DNA from: Balanoglossus misakiensis
Taxonomy: Eukaryota > Hemichordata
Assembly (NCBI GenBank): GCA_040954595.2
Contig: CM082593.2
Coordinates: forward strand, 5,518,001-5,582,000
Direction of reading: 5' to 3'
DNA length: 64,000 nt
A program made the position numbers and the translations under genes. The notes beneath the pieces were generated by a model, which was not told where the DNA came from, searched no databases, and saw only the letters and a program-made list of their open reading frames with translations. Below, one piece after another: positions 26,975-39,347 of this stretch (positions within the stretch are counted from its first letter, which is position 1; each line of letters begins with the position of its first letter).

Positions 26975-27556
26975 GCTGAGTACCCAAAGATGTGTCACTA
27001 TTAGTATTTATTAAAAACCCCATACAAATAATCAAATCTCCTTGACTTTCACATGAAATATCAAACAACTAGCAAGTGTACAAATTTGACAAAAGTGGAA
27101 GATAAAATACATGTTTTTGTTATTTTAAAATAAGGGCACAAAAGGTCAATTTGCTGAAGTGGTTCAACCCTTCAACCTACTAGATATGAACAGGTTTGTG
27201 ATGTAAATCTAAGTGGTGTATTACATAGCCCACTGAGAGCTGTCAAGTTTGACAATTCCAACACCAACAGAACAGAGAGACTTAGGCAGGATAAGATTAA
27301 GGGCTGTGGAAAACAGGTGCTCGAGAAGTCAAAGGTCACCAAACCAATCCAAGTCATGGGTGGTGATCACCACCATCACAGTAGGAAAACAAAAGTTACA
27401 CAACTCTGCTTGTAAGTCGCTGTGTGCCAATCACATCTACAAACATATAGCAGACTCATGTCTCAAGTGCGATTGTCAATATCATAAAACACCGCCTACA
27501 TACTACCGCCTACACAGCTATTTGCTGAAAATCGTGAGAAACAGCTCTCCAGCCTA

Positions 27557-27677
27557 TTAACCCAGAGAGTGTGGCCTAATCCTATACACCCCCATTTCCC
27601 TCTATAAACTTATTAAGGCCCAACTTTGTGGTAAAAAACAATGCATTTGGAACAAACCATGGTGGTGAAAGGGTTAA
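27557..27677. mobile_element. Second, diverged copy of the TTAACCC-ended element
   Basis: A 121-bp sequence starting TTAACCC and ending GGTGAAAGGGTTAA. Its right half aligns with that of the copy upstream (AAACAATGCATTTGGAACAAACCATGG versus AAACAATGGTTTTGGAGCAAACCATTG, quoted here only as landmark). The left end has decayed. Confidence 0.5.
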
Positions 27678-29529
27678 AAATTAAAGGTGTGAAGTTTGCC
27701 AGTATAGTTTATGATTATTCCAACAATAATAATCAAGTTGTAAATTGCTCTTTAGTTATAATCAGAAGCATAAACTCCTACTGATAAGGTGAACACAGGA
27801 AGTGTCATAACTTAGGCTAGTACTGATAAAAACTTGGCTTGTTTTTTTTCAACCACTGACAGACATGCTTCTTGCTAGCTATGTTCACTCCCTCAGTCCA
27901 ACTTGTTTTGTTTTGGTTCAAAGGTACTACCTATTTGAATGGGCCTGGTCAATAAAAGACTTCTAGAATATCCCCCTGGGCAAGTGTGAACACTTTTATC
28001 TTAGCATAATAGGATATTGTTAGTAAGGTCAATTAAATTACACTGCTACAAGTTGGAAATAAATCGCCAGGCTAGCTACAACATGAATACTAAATGCGTC
28101 TCAAAGTTGAACAGGTTTCTGTGGGCCTATTAGTGTATGCGTGTGCCTTACTGGTAGTACACAGTGCTTATGGAGGGCTAGGAAACACACTACGGGACAA
28201 TGTCGGGCTTATTATGACAGTAAAACGTGTGGCACTATTGAATCGAGGGGATTTTCATGTCACAATTTTTACCGGGGCAGCGTTTAGCCAGGGCTCTACA
28301 AATGACTGCTACGGTACTGTCTGTAACTATCAAGAAGCCGGGTTGACTACAAGCAGCTGACGCGCACAATGCAATGAACACAATATCAGACCAGGGCTTT
28401 TCCGGTACACGCACTTTTTCACTATACGACCATTTATCTCAAGCGGTCTTAGAAAGCCCCCAGAATGGCGTGGCCTTACAAGAATTACGGTCCAAAAGTG
28501 ACAGACGGTTGAGCGAACAAATGAAAGGTTCGCTCAATGGGAAAGGGAAGACTTATTATCATACAACGACGACTACGGTCGAACTTCTTACGGACCACCG
28601 CTGGGTTGCGCAGGCCCGGTCAATGAGGCATGTACATTTCACTATGTTTTACACCGGTCTTGCACTTAGCAAAATCCAAGAGCAGCATTCAAAAAGCCAT
28701 CAAGCTACCAAGAATTAGGGGTATTACACACATGCACCCCTTTGTGTCTGTGGTCCACGGCTATTTATCGTTCCTTTTAATAAAGGCGAGCAAAATTACA
28801 GAGACAAGTTGTTTCTTCCGCTCTTTTAGAAATTCACTGAGCACGGATCATTTACACGGAACTGCAGCTAGACACAGTTATCACTCCGGCTCAAGGAGGT
28901 GTTATCGGTCTTTGTAAGCGCGGTTTCCAAGCGGCGGAGGTATGGAAATGGCAGCTAATAATACCACTAAATACCCACCAATTTCACGGCAAAACTCACT
29001 CTAGAAATCGATCTGGCGTGTAATACTACTGTAACCAGAAGACCGCCGTTACAATTACCGGCTCTCCAGACTAGGGGGAGAGTTGTATACGAAAGGAATG
29101 CGGGTGGTTAAACTTTCACACGCACTGGCGGAGAAAACTTCAATACGCGCTTGCAAGATCTCGACTTGAGAACGTTTCACTGGCAAAACGAAGACACACT
29201 GTTATCACCCAGTGTCTCGTAAGCAAACATAGTTGAAATAAGCCGTGTCACGGAAGAGGGTCTCATCTATCAGATCCAGGTAAATAAGAAAACGCAACAA
29301 ATGCGCCGCACAAACATGAGTGCGCCCCAAATCGGTTTGAGATACACACGCTTGCAATATTATACGCTCACGTTGGACCGCTTTTTGTTGCTCGCTTCAA
29401 TGAATGTGTCAATCGGTGAACCCGCTGAAAACTGGCCCCCCTTTCACACTCAATAACGCCGTCTGACACCCATCTTTTATCTGACACACGGTCTAAAACT
29501 ACACCGATTCTGGCAGCAAAGGAACTCAC
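27678..29529. other. Non-coding stretch next to putative collagen exon 2
   Basis: No Gly-X-Y exon is visible here. An 88-codon ATG frame at 28094-28360 (+) begins with a hydrophobic, signal-like segment, but it has no splice context or family resemblance. I do not call it. CpG dinucleotides become more frequent from about 28.8 kb onward. Confidence 0.5.
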
Positions 29530-30053
29530 CTGGAGGGCAGTAGCACTTCTCCTTTTCCGACAGAAATTCAGTTTGCCTTTTATGTCGCCCTGTTATTTCA
29601 ATATGCTTCTCTATTCGCTGCAATAGATGGGGGAAACAAAAGTTCGGGTTACGAAAGAGAATCCGGCACAATATTATTAACAGTACTTGAACAATACCAA
29701 AAGCGATGTTTACAAAACACTGGCTGTAAGCTAATAAGTTTGGAACAAAAATGTATGGAACTTGCCTCCGAGAAAAGTTCATCAAGACGCCTGTTCAAAT
29801 AATCCTCCATTCTCGTCGTTTCCTGGATTTCCGAGTTGGAAATGCGTCTGTGAAGTTGAGAAATCCTACTGTCCAACACTATGTAAACGAACACTACTGC
29901 TACTAAACAGAACACGGAGCTGAGAATCCCACAGCACGTCATTCCAAACCACGTCTTAGAGTTCATGTCCCTTGTCGCCGCTGTCCTCTTCGACCCACAC
30001 TCGAATATTCTTGGTGACTTGATCATGTCCGATTTCCCGTCTACCGGGTCCAT
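29530..30053 (-). CDS. 5' exons of a membrane-associated (type II) collagen-like protein, partial
   Basis: Exon 1 is 30053-29766 (96 codons from ATG) and exon 2 is 29617-29530; both phases match. The product has about 37 cytoplasmic residues, one membrane segment (about residues 37-60, GILSSVFCLVAVVFVYIVL), then a heptad-like, charged coiled-coil region, an R-H-K-R furin-type site near residue 110, and the string KCYCPPG where exon 2 ends in phase 1. Collagens XIII, XXIII and XXV have this order (short cytoplasmic tail, membrane anchor, coiled coil, furin site, Cys-x-Cys-Pro then Gly-X-Y), and COL23 and COL25 have very similar CxCPxG junctions. The donor of exon 1 is the non-canonical GAG|GCAAGT (GC-AG intron); the acceptor is CTATTGCAG. 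No Gly-X-Y exon was found further downstream, so the gene continues into long introns or beyond the window. Ectodysplasin or gliomedin are less likely alternatives. Confidence 0.65.
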
Positions 30054-33000
30054 GTTGCCCGATCTAGTGCTGCAGCCAGTCCGACAAACCTCGCAGTCCC
30101 TACAGATAAAAAAAAATCCCGGTCGGCCGATATTGCGCTGCTCTGGAAAATAAAGAAATCACGGTGTACATACACACAACCTACTCGAACTTCGATCGCG
30201 GTGCAACTGGCAATATATATTCACATGCTCTGACTGACTGCCAGCCAACTAGAGGAGCTATCAACTTCTTACACACACAGCCAAGTGTCAGACTAATTAA
30301 TTGACAGATCACTCCGCGCTGTGCTGCGACCCCGCGAGTTTTTAAAAATGCCATTAAAGTCCGAATACCATTTCATCTTCGGTTACACTTACAACACCAC
30401 CACGGTTTCTCGTTACATCTCGGAGTTTGCAAATGTAAGCAGTCGGAGAATATGATCGCGCGAATAATTTTAAGCGATGGAAACAGGGATAAACAAGGTT
30501 GGAGCGCTGAAAGTAGTTCTAAAGATGCGGATGGGTTAAAGTTTTGTGGATGCGTTTGCTGTGCTGATTATCAGCTGATCTTAGCTGTCAAATTTGGGGA
30601 TTGCCCACCCAGCTAAGAACCTTATCTAGCTGATTGGGCAAGTTTATTTACAAAGTGGAAATAAACACAGCTTCCCTTCTTGGGCCGGTTGCGACACACA
30701 GAAGCAGTCGGCGTATATAAACAAAACTTTTCGTGGGCACGAGTGCGTGGAGAAAGTTTTCTTCGGACGTATTCTTGAAATGAAGTACGCGTACGCGCGT
30801 GTCCATTTCAGAGCCATGTCGATTTCACCGACAAACTCCCACGCAGTGTGGGAACCGGTGTTGCGATTTCGCGTTGTTATTGTGACAATTTACGATCGGC
30901 AGCGCAGATAACGCGCGTTAAAGTGTCGTTATGTTAATTTGTTAAAAGTACCCAGCGAATTACAAAAATAGGATTAAAACACGCTGTTTCTATTGATAAC
31001 AGTACTGTACACGACATCAGTGAGCGTGGCAACAACGTCTGCTATTATGGAATCTGCCGAAATCGACTGAAATCGATTGTGTTGTCCAGGCTGTTTTGTT
31101 CTTGCCCAAAGTCATTCAATGTCGGCATCAGCCAAGCACGTTCACTGTTGCGTTATCTTGGACCATTAGACCCGGCGACCACATTCCCTGACATGTCCTA
31201 ATTCTTCAAACGCGACTCCAACGTGCAGTAGAAAAAAGTGGCAGCGCGCATGCGAAATTCTCACAAAAATCAGCTTACTTTGCTTTTTCCCATTTCTTTG
31301 AAAAACTTACAAACACTCTCGAACCACGCCTTCCACGTTTCTTCAATTCTATTATGCTGAATATCGGTTCTTCAAAGAGAAGGGGCCTTTGATGTAGGTT
31401 TGGCATGCTACGACCGTTACTCTCTCAGAACGGTGCAACACCTATTAGGCCAGTAACAGACGCGCAGTTTTAATTTTTCGTGACAAGAGAAGGACTAATA
31501 ATGCCTTTATTTCATCTGAGGGATTTCACTTTCTCCAGTAAACTTCCGCAAGAGTACAGTTCTCATCGAAATAATAGTTGGGAACTACAAACAAGCTCGG
31601 GTGTACCTTGACACAGTGAATCACGCAAAGTGCCCTGCCGCTAGAGGACGTCGTACGACGCAGACGGCTAGAATATAGAAGGGAAAATTAAACTTACTTT
31701 CAAATTTCATTGTTAATAAAGTATAAATTAAAATTACATAGAACATTTTCAGGTTTAGGAGGCGGTTGTGTTTCTTTTGTTTACGGTTTGTTTTTGTTTG
31801 TTTTGGTGGCATGGTTTTGTTTTCCTACTGCATTCATGTAGCCCTCGGGCATATATGATTGTAGGTGTACCCGTTACGGACGTGACGAATTCTCAACTGA
31901 CAGGCCCGGCCCTGCCTTCGCAACGAATTCTCGAACCCTATAAATGGAAGTCCTTTCTTCGTGCTATAGAGGAAGCACGGAGAAGATGTTATATGCAGAG
32001 GGGGAAAAAGAGATACATGTACTTGGAAAGGAAGAAATCCGAGAGGTGTACCCTGAGGGCAGACTTTAGCGGCAACGTCATAGCTAATGCGTGCTACACA
32101 CGTATTGGAATTCGCCTACGTCCACCGCACACGTCCAAATCCGCACAGACCGGAGAACAGATGTTGCCATGCACGGTCAAAGATTTCGCGAAGAGATGTG
32201 AGCTATTTTATCTGGGAGACTACACGTTCTGAATCTATCTGTCTGTAAAAAAATAATCTGATAAATAGAGAAGAGTCTTGCGAGAAAAAATCATTGAAAC
32301 ACCAAACAAAATCAATTATTATCAACCTACCGACGGTGATAATGTAACGACATCGAACATTTCTCGGTTTATCAATTTTTGACGAAATCGTGGGCCATTT
32401 TATTTCCATTTAAAGAAACAACGATCGATCTCTCTTACATGATTCGAAGAAAATGACTTGTCGGGTCACATTGACATCACATGCCGCCACTGAAATGTAA
32501 GGCGCGCATTGCAATTCTGCAAAAAGTGTTAATTATACGAAAGCGCGGATTATTTGGGATAATTCTCCTTTCCTTACATCGGCGGTTGTGACGCTGATAG
32601 AATCTCGAAATAGCCGCTAACATTTTGTTGTCATTGTTAAGTCGACCTCTGGCGACCTACAGAACCCGAGTTAGCTTCTCGAGTTTAAATCCGATGTATT
32701 TCTGTCGAGAAAGGTTTAAACTTAGATCTGTCGAGACATCAATATTCCCAGCTCGCCTTTGAGCGCATTACCAAACATGGGGAAAATGAAACAATACAGA
32801 GAGGTTAGATAAACTTCTGGCAAGATTTATAGGACCGTGGCATTTTTTTTCCATGTGTATTCCTCGATTCAAATGATGACTTCACACTGGAATGGGACGC
32901 TGTGTTATCAAATTTGTTAAAATGCGTCATCTTCTTCCATGGTGTCAGGGAACCGTCAACCAACCGCGTCATCGGAAGAACTATATACGGTAACAAAAAA

Positions 33001-35380
33001 CAGTCGGGTTCTTACGCGGCATATCCGCAGGTTTAAAGCCTCGCTGTCTCGCAGACGTTCATATTTTTCTCTTTACAAAGTCGATAGGTACACAAGCGAA
33101 TAACTTACTCCACGCCACGAAACGGTTGAAAGTAACCGAACTATAAACAATTCCGTAAATTGCCCGGGCCCACCCAGACGAGCTGGCTCGAAGCAAACAA
33201 CCAGAAGCGTTTCATATGGATTAATATTTCTTTATAACGAGAAAGGAGGGTAACATTTCCTGTGTTTAATTTAAAGGGGTGCAGAGAGCAGGACCCAAAA
33301 ATGCATGTGACATTTTCGTTAAAAGGCAAAGTTCAAAATCTGAAAAAGAATGATATAATTTGCGAGCGACATTTTAAAAATTCTACCTGGCCAGACATTT
33401 TTGTATTGGAATCTCAACAGAAAACCTATCCCTGCAGTGTATGCATAGAAATCTTGTTTTCGACCCCTCCACAAATTTACTGTAAACAGCGAGATAAACC
33501 TAGTATTCTGTGAAAAAAAATTAAATCACCGTTGTGATGTATTTGCAGGAATGTTATCGCTCATCATACATCATATTCACCATTCGAAGGTCTTATTCAA
33601 CTTGAATATTCATATTTTTACGCCAAGAATAAATAAATCTGTTTCGTTGTGATAACCTTGATTGAGAAATTGGACAGCTTTCAGCCAGATAATACCTTAT
33701 GTTGAGATTCTCCCAAAGCGATATTTGCAACCGAGCCGCAAATCGAAGGAGATTTACTCTAAGAATGATACAATCGCCGGAGGCCCTTGCCGATATTTAG
33801 ATTTTTGAGTACACGCAGAAATCAATTATCTAAAAGGGTAAAGAGCCGAAAACCAAGTAAGAGAAATGCATCATACAATATAATATTGAGTTATTCCGTC
33901 ATGGCTGACATTTTGCGGTTATTAAACACCTACGGACAAGATTTATATTCCGATGGAAGCAGCGATGGTAAACAAAAGTATCGATATGATTGAGACCTGG
34001 AAATTTAACCTCTCGGAATCAAGTTTCGATTCTTGGCCGTATGGTGGGCATGAATAAAAACTATATCAGAAGAATGAAGAGTTTCAAAATTCTCTCCCGC
34101 AACAATATTACATGTATTGTGGGTTTTTGATTGCCATGCGTTTTAATATCTGCGGTAAAATAGACTTTGGCGCAGCTATCTAAAAATCCCTCACCATTTT
34201 TGGTCAGAACTGCGCAAACATTTTACCAAAAGATTGTTGCTGTTGTTGGTGTTGTTGATTCAGCAAATTCTCTAGGTGATCCTAAAACGAGTCGCCATTC
34301 GCAACACATGCCACGATAGTGGAACTTTGAGACGAAATCCGAGAATTCAAACGCGAAGCACACTTGGAAGTCAAGGGTATTAATACGGACCGGCACTTTT
34401 TGTTGATACAAAATCAGTTCTTGTATTTGTTTCGAAATATTTCCAGCTAAGACTCTACATCTTGAAACCTAAACAAGGTGGACAAACCGTGCACAACAGC
34501 ACGAAAAGAAATGCTGGGTATGATATAAATAGCCATAGAATTTCACGGTTCAATGCCTCAGCGACCAGGCGGTCTATTTTCGGAACTTCAAACCTTCAAA
34601 TGGTATTTTAAAACAAGGCAAAATTAAAGGAAATGTGTATATTTTCATATCGTAATCAAAGCTGTGGTTAAATAAACACATTGTGGTCGTTTCAAATCAA
34701 AGTTTGGTTAGCATTTGACTGCGATAAATACTTAATCGCCTTTTTACACGCAGGTAAAAATTCCTGACGGAAAATTGTTTATCTTAGCATCGTTTATACA
34801 GGAGCACGAAAATTCCATTCAATCCCACGTATAATCTCACCAGGTTGAACTGTGGGGGGCGCTGTTCACGACATGAGCTAATCCCACTATTGACTTATAC
34901 CACAAAGTATTACTGAGAAATACTCCTAAAATTTTATTTCTCTCCTCTGATTGCACATTGTACTGTTGGCCGACAAAAAGTATCAAAGTTTAGAAGAATA
35001 AACTTTCTCTTCTGATATAAAGTTAAACTACACAACAGGTCAAGAAGGAAAGAGCAAATTTCAAGACTCCAGCGTGACCTTTACATCCTGGTACTTTGAC
35101 ATAAGTAGACTGCTTTGAGCAGTGCACAGAATTCAGTAATGTCATCACCAACATACATAGGTTGTGCTACTTTAGACGTCAGAGAAATGGACATTCGATA
35201 GAAACACAGAAAAAGGTGTGAATAGATGGTTGCATGGAAACATCACAATAATAAATTCTACCAGACGACATACTGCATAGAACAATGGTACAATAAACAT
35301 AGCCGCACTTGACATTTTTCCACACACACCGTTTCTCACAACTGACAATACAAATAAAAGCCTCCTAATTTTAATTCAAA
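30054..35380. other. Intergenic region between the collagen-like and MZB1-like genes
   Basis: It holds the 5' flank of the collagen-like gene. The part from 30.2 to 33 kb is rich in CpG (for example the GTACGCGTACGCGCGTG stretch near 30785), fitting an unmethylated promoter region. A 154-codon open frame at 31768-32232 starts with GTG, matches nothing I know and is not called. No other gene is supported. An AATAAA for the upstream-lying minus-strand gene may sit at 34938-34933. Confidence 0.5.
34933..34938 (-). terminator. Possible polyadenylation signal of the MZB1-like gene
   Basis: AATAAA on the minus strand about 445 bp beyond the stop codon. It is the first canonical hexamer I noticed in the right orientation; no transcript evidence is available. 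Confidence 0.3.
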
Positions 35381-38300
35381 TCACAGTTCTGTTTTCGATT
35401 TGCTTTTCTTTCCTTTCTTCTTGGGTTCTTTGTGCACACAGTCTCCGTTCTCGCTGTAGCACAGCCATTCCTCAAACTTCTTTGGATTTTCCTTGTACAT
35501 GTCATAGATCTCATCCTCGCCAAACTCCCCTATGTAATACCCACACTGTTGGTTCAACCTATGCAATAAACAAAAAAACACAAAATATGTCAAAAGAAAT
35601 ATACTTCAGGAGGATCAGAGACACTTTCTTGTCCAACTCCCTACTGACCAGGTTAGTTTTTCAACAACAGACTAGCAAATTATTTTGCTATTGCATCCAC
35701 TGTCATAAGGACACATCATCACTAACTTGCAGCTTGGTATAAATCACAAGACAAAAATAGCACTGAAACAAAGCACGCTTTGTGGTGGTGAAGACCATCT
35801 GTCGCAGGGTTGTAGTCGAGAATAGAATTTCAATACAGGGCATTAGAAATTCATGAATTTCTATTTCAAAAAGCACTGCATGTTGGTCTTCAACATAAAA
35901 ATTCATTTCAACTGCATCCATCATATGACTTTTGACACTACCACATACACTGGTCAATTTATTCTAGTCATGTCCTTGCATACAGATAAGTGCCCTCTCT
36001 CCGTCACTTGGTTATTACAGACTCTGCCAAATATGGACAGATAAGACAAGATTTTACTCTGGTTTTGTCGTGGAATCCATATTTAATAGTTTTAGTAGAC
36101 CTTCCCCACTGACATGAAATTCATCCATATCCTGACTATGAAATCCAGTGAAAACCTCCAATGTCTGGTGTGTTCAAGACAACATCAGAGAACAGCCGGG
36201 TCAAAGGTCACTGAACACCTAACGATCTACCAAACGATGACAACATCAATCATGGTGATGCACAACCACCTGATCAGAGTCAGAACAAAAAAACATGCGC
36301 ATGAACACACCCGAATTTCCACGCTTAATTATCTGCACTGTTTTTTTCCCCATTAGAAATCCATATAACATCTATTCAGCGAACCACTTGTAGTTCAATG
36401 CACCCGTACATGTGTGTGACCCATTCAAAGGAATATTCTCGGGACACGCATGACTTGGTGTTTTTCATTATTAATGGTAACAGGTTTTATTGATTTCTGA
36501 ACTGCCAAAAAACGATGTCATGAAATTTGACAGCCACTGGTCTATAGAATGCTTACTGCGGTCAAACTGAGTGATGTACATGTAGGATCCAGGGTCTTGC
36601 TGAGCAGAGTTGGTAATTACTAGTACATTGTATTCTGAAAATCAGTAACTGCTACCAGTATGTAGTGAGTTTCAGAATGACAAATATTTCTTGTGTGGTA
36701 CCTTGAATTGCACTTTTTAAGATAGTGAATTTAAAAACAAAACAAAACAAAGCATGAGGAAGCACGTAAAAAATGTTACAACCTTCGTTTTTGAGGTGTA
36801 GACTACTAGGAAAGGTCTGGGTGAGTCATGGCGTGGATTAGGTGAAAAAAAAATCAAAATATTGACCATTGCGGTGAAAGGACTTATATTTTGTATTGTA
36901 GTACGCACAATGCAGTGCCATCCCCAGGCACTTCCTATTGAATTGTGTCATATTTGCATAACAATGGCACAATTGTCCTCCAAGGAGTACTTTAATCTGT
37001 CTGTAATGTCTTCAAGGAGCACCTTCCATTTCAATGTCAACAGAGAGTTCCCAGGCTCACCATTGTTTGGTTTTGTGTTATTTTTTGATTGACATGGTGT
37101 ACGCTTCGTGTTTTCCATTGAAATTTAATCTGGTGAAATAATGTGCTTTTAGATTAATCTGAGAAGGTGAGCTGCGGTTTGTGTTCCGGACATGTCAATA
37201 TTTCCAGTACTTAGACTCGTGTGACATAAGGTGTCTTACAGTAATGGCTGGGGTATTAGGATAAGTGCATGCTTGATCTGGGTGCCTGCAAGTCACATTT
37301 GGGGGAACGTGTGTGTGTGTGTGTGTCCACTGTGCTTGACTGTATGTGTGTGACTGTGTGTAGATGCAGAACAGACCAGCATATACCAACATATAGAAGA
37401 TGTTAGAGATTGACTCAAACACTAATATTATCGTTAGTACACATATTATTATCAAGTCATGTCACAGCACTGCACACCGGGAACATACCAATCCATAAAC
37501 ATGCCAAATTTTCCGGGACCTAAAATCCCGGCATATTTCTGCCGGAGTGCTAGCTCATCGGGGTCAAGATAATCTTCGTCATAATCCGGACTTAATCCGA
37601 TTTCCTCCTCCTCGTAATACTCATAGATTACATTTGGATTCCAGTTATTATCATGATGATCTGTGTGACTATTGGGGTAAATTGAATGATGGGGAGGGTG
37701 AAAATTAAGATTGGAACAGTGAGGCTATAGGATTTCAACTTTACAAAAATATGTTATGTCTGTTAGAACTGATTAGTAGACATATGAGCAATGATGATAG
37801 ATACTGTACTTTTAAATAAGCCAATATGGTGTATCACCACTATATAATCTGACATATCCCTGAAACATATGGTCTGGCATTTGCGCATATGGGCTCACTA
37901 TGATACAGTACAAATGGGGTATCTTCATCAATTCAACACTTCACAAATCTCATGACATTGCCACGTCCATTGAAGCTCACTTGTGTGTACACAAACACAA
38001 GAAACCATGACAACCGACCATAAAATGCTAGATTTTTATCCTACTAACCTATTTGGCCATTTTCCACCCCCTTGCATGACACCGGGAATATCCTTCGTCT
38101 CCAATCCTGGACCTGATAACCTTTTTACGCCATCAATTTCCTTCAACCCAATACTGGAAAAAAAACAGAATTCATAACATTTAGTATTAAGTAATTCTGT
38201 ACAGAATTATGTTAGTATATAAGATAAATATTTAATAGTATCATAGCATTCATGAATTAATTATTGAGAACTAGTAATATCAGCATATCCACATTTATTT

Positions 38301-39347
38301 CTGGGACTAAAGCAAATGTATGAAAAGGTGATTTAGTGCAAAAATGTTCATGTCAGCTTACTTACTTCTCCCATCTATCATTACATATTTCATCCAAAAT
38401 ATCAATAACTTCTGATTCTGGTAATTTTTTCAAAGATGGTCTCTTCTTATGAGCACCAGCAAATTTTTCTTTCATCTGTCAATAAATGAGAAAAAAAGAG
38501 GTTAAGAGTTAACATGGTGACTTATGTAAGCTCTACACAGAAACACAGCAACAGGTGATGGTAAGACTGGATATGTGTTGCACTGCCATTGGTCTGATTT
38601 CAAAATGAATGTCAACTAGCCATAGTATACAAACACCATTATTGTAATACATGCAACTAAATTAGTAGCACACTAATTGCTTAGTCCTGGACAATAGTAC
38701 GACCACCAATGAATTAATAATTAATACATATAAACTAGTGTGATTGATGGTACCGAGATCAGAAACTGTGTTTCGTTATAAATGTGATGCTACTACCAGC
38801 ACTGTAATTAGCAGGTTGAAATGAAGCACATGACCTTTGACCTTTTTCTATGAAAGAAAGTGTTAATTGCATTATCATTAAAACACAGCCTCTTAAAAAT
38901 CATTTACTTTGGGTTAATACTACATGTATGATTTTCTCACCCTTAAATGTGACTGTATGTAATATATTTTCAATTTTTTACGTTGTGTTTCTTTTATAGG
39001 AAAGTGGGTGTGTCAAGAGTTTAGTGTTGTGATATGTACATCCGGGTATGTACATTGCAGGTGCACTGTAGTAGCTCAAGTCCTTGCTGGTAAAAGTTAG
39101 CTAGTGTACTTACCGTATATGCTACAATTCTGCAAGCGTCACATTTCAACTCTTGGGGTAAATGCTGAGAATACGCTTCCTCGTCGTTGAGTTCTGGTGT
39201 TTTGAAACTTAGTTTACCCGAGGTGGGACTTGTCTTCTCGTGTACTGCCTGGCCAACAGAGACGGCGAGAAACCCGCACAAGTTCAGGCAGAAAACCGTG
39301 GCTGTAAATGTCCGTAGCCTAAGCATTTTGTGCGAGGAATTTTGCAT
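35381..39347 (-). CDS. mzb1: MZB1/pERp1-like canopy-family ER protein
   Basis: Five exons: 39347-39114, 38475-38366, 38153-38049, 37668-37489 (possible cassette) and 35558-35381. The product is 268 aa, or 208 aa without the fourth exon. A signal peptide (about residues 8-33) is followed by LNDEEAYSQHLPQELKCDACRIVAY, a near match in layout to the human MZB1 N-terminal region; then VIDILDEICNDRW, IDGVKRLSGPG, KWPNR, and LNQQCGYYIGEFGEDEIYD (human TCLHYLGEFGEDQIYE). It has the CxxC (C69, C72) and the saposin-like cysteine pattern of canopy proteins, and ends in a lysine-rich tail with KTEL, an ER-retention signal like REEL in human MZB1. MZB1 assists folding and secretion of immunoglobulin and integrins in vertebrate plasma cells. 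An invertebrate has no immunoglobulin secretion, so its clients here must differ. A second in-frame ATG lies at 39326. Confidence 0.88.
37489..37668 (-). CDS. mzb1: Extra acidic exon of the MZB1-like gene (candidate cassette exon)
   Basis: A 180-nt (60-codon) frame, open throughout, with acceptor CCCCAATAG and donor ATTG|GTATGT. Both ends are phase 2, so it joins in frame between exon 3 (ending AAT AG) and the last exon (starting G TTG), and can be skipped without a frameshift. The peptide is very acidic: 15 of 60 residues are Asp/Glu, in runs such as YYEEEEIG and DYDEDYLDPDEL. Human MZB1 goes directly from the WP-x-R motif to the Cys-x-x-YLGEFGED segment and has no counterpart. An alternative acceptor 8 nt downstream (CACACAG) would shift the frame. 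A low-affinity calcium-binding role, as in other acidic ER proteins, is possible inference. Confidence 0.6.

Noticed and set aside
28094-28360. 88-codon ATG frame with signal-peptide-like beginning
   Set aside because: No cysteine pattern or family resemblance, no promoter or paralogue; hydrophobic starts occur by chance.
31768-32232. 154-codon open frame with hydrophobic start
   Set aside because: It starts with GTG, not ATG; no domain, no splice context, and a frame of this length is expected about once by chance in a window this size.
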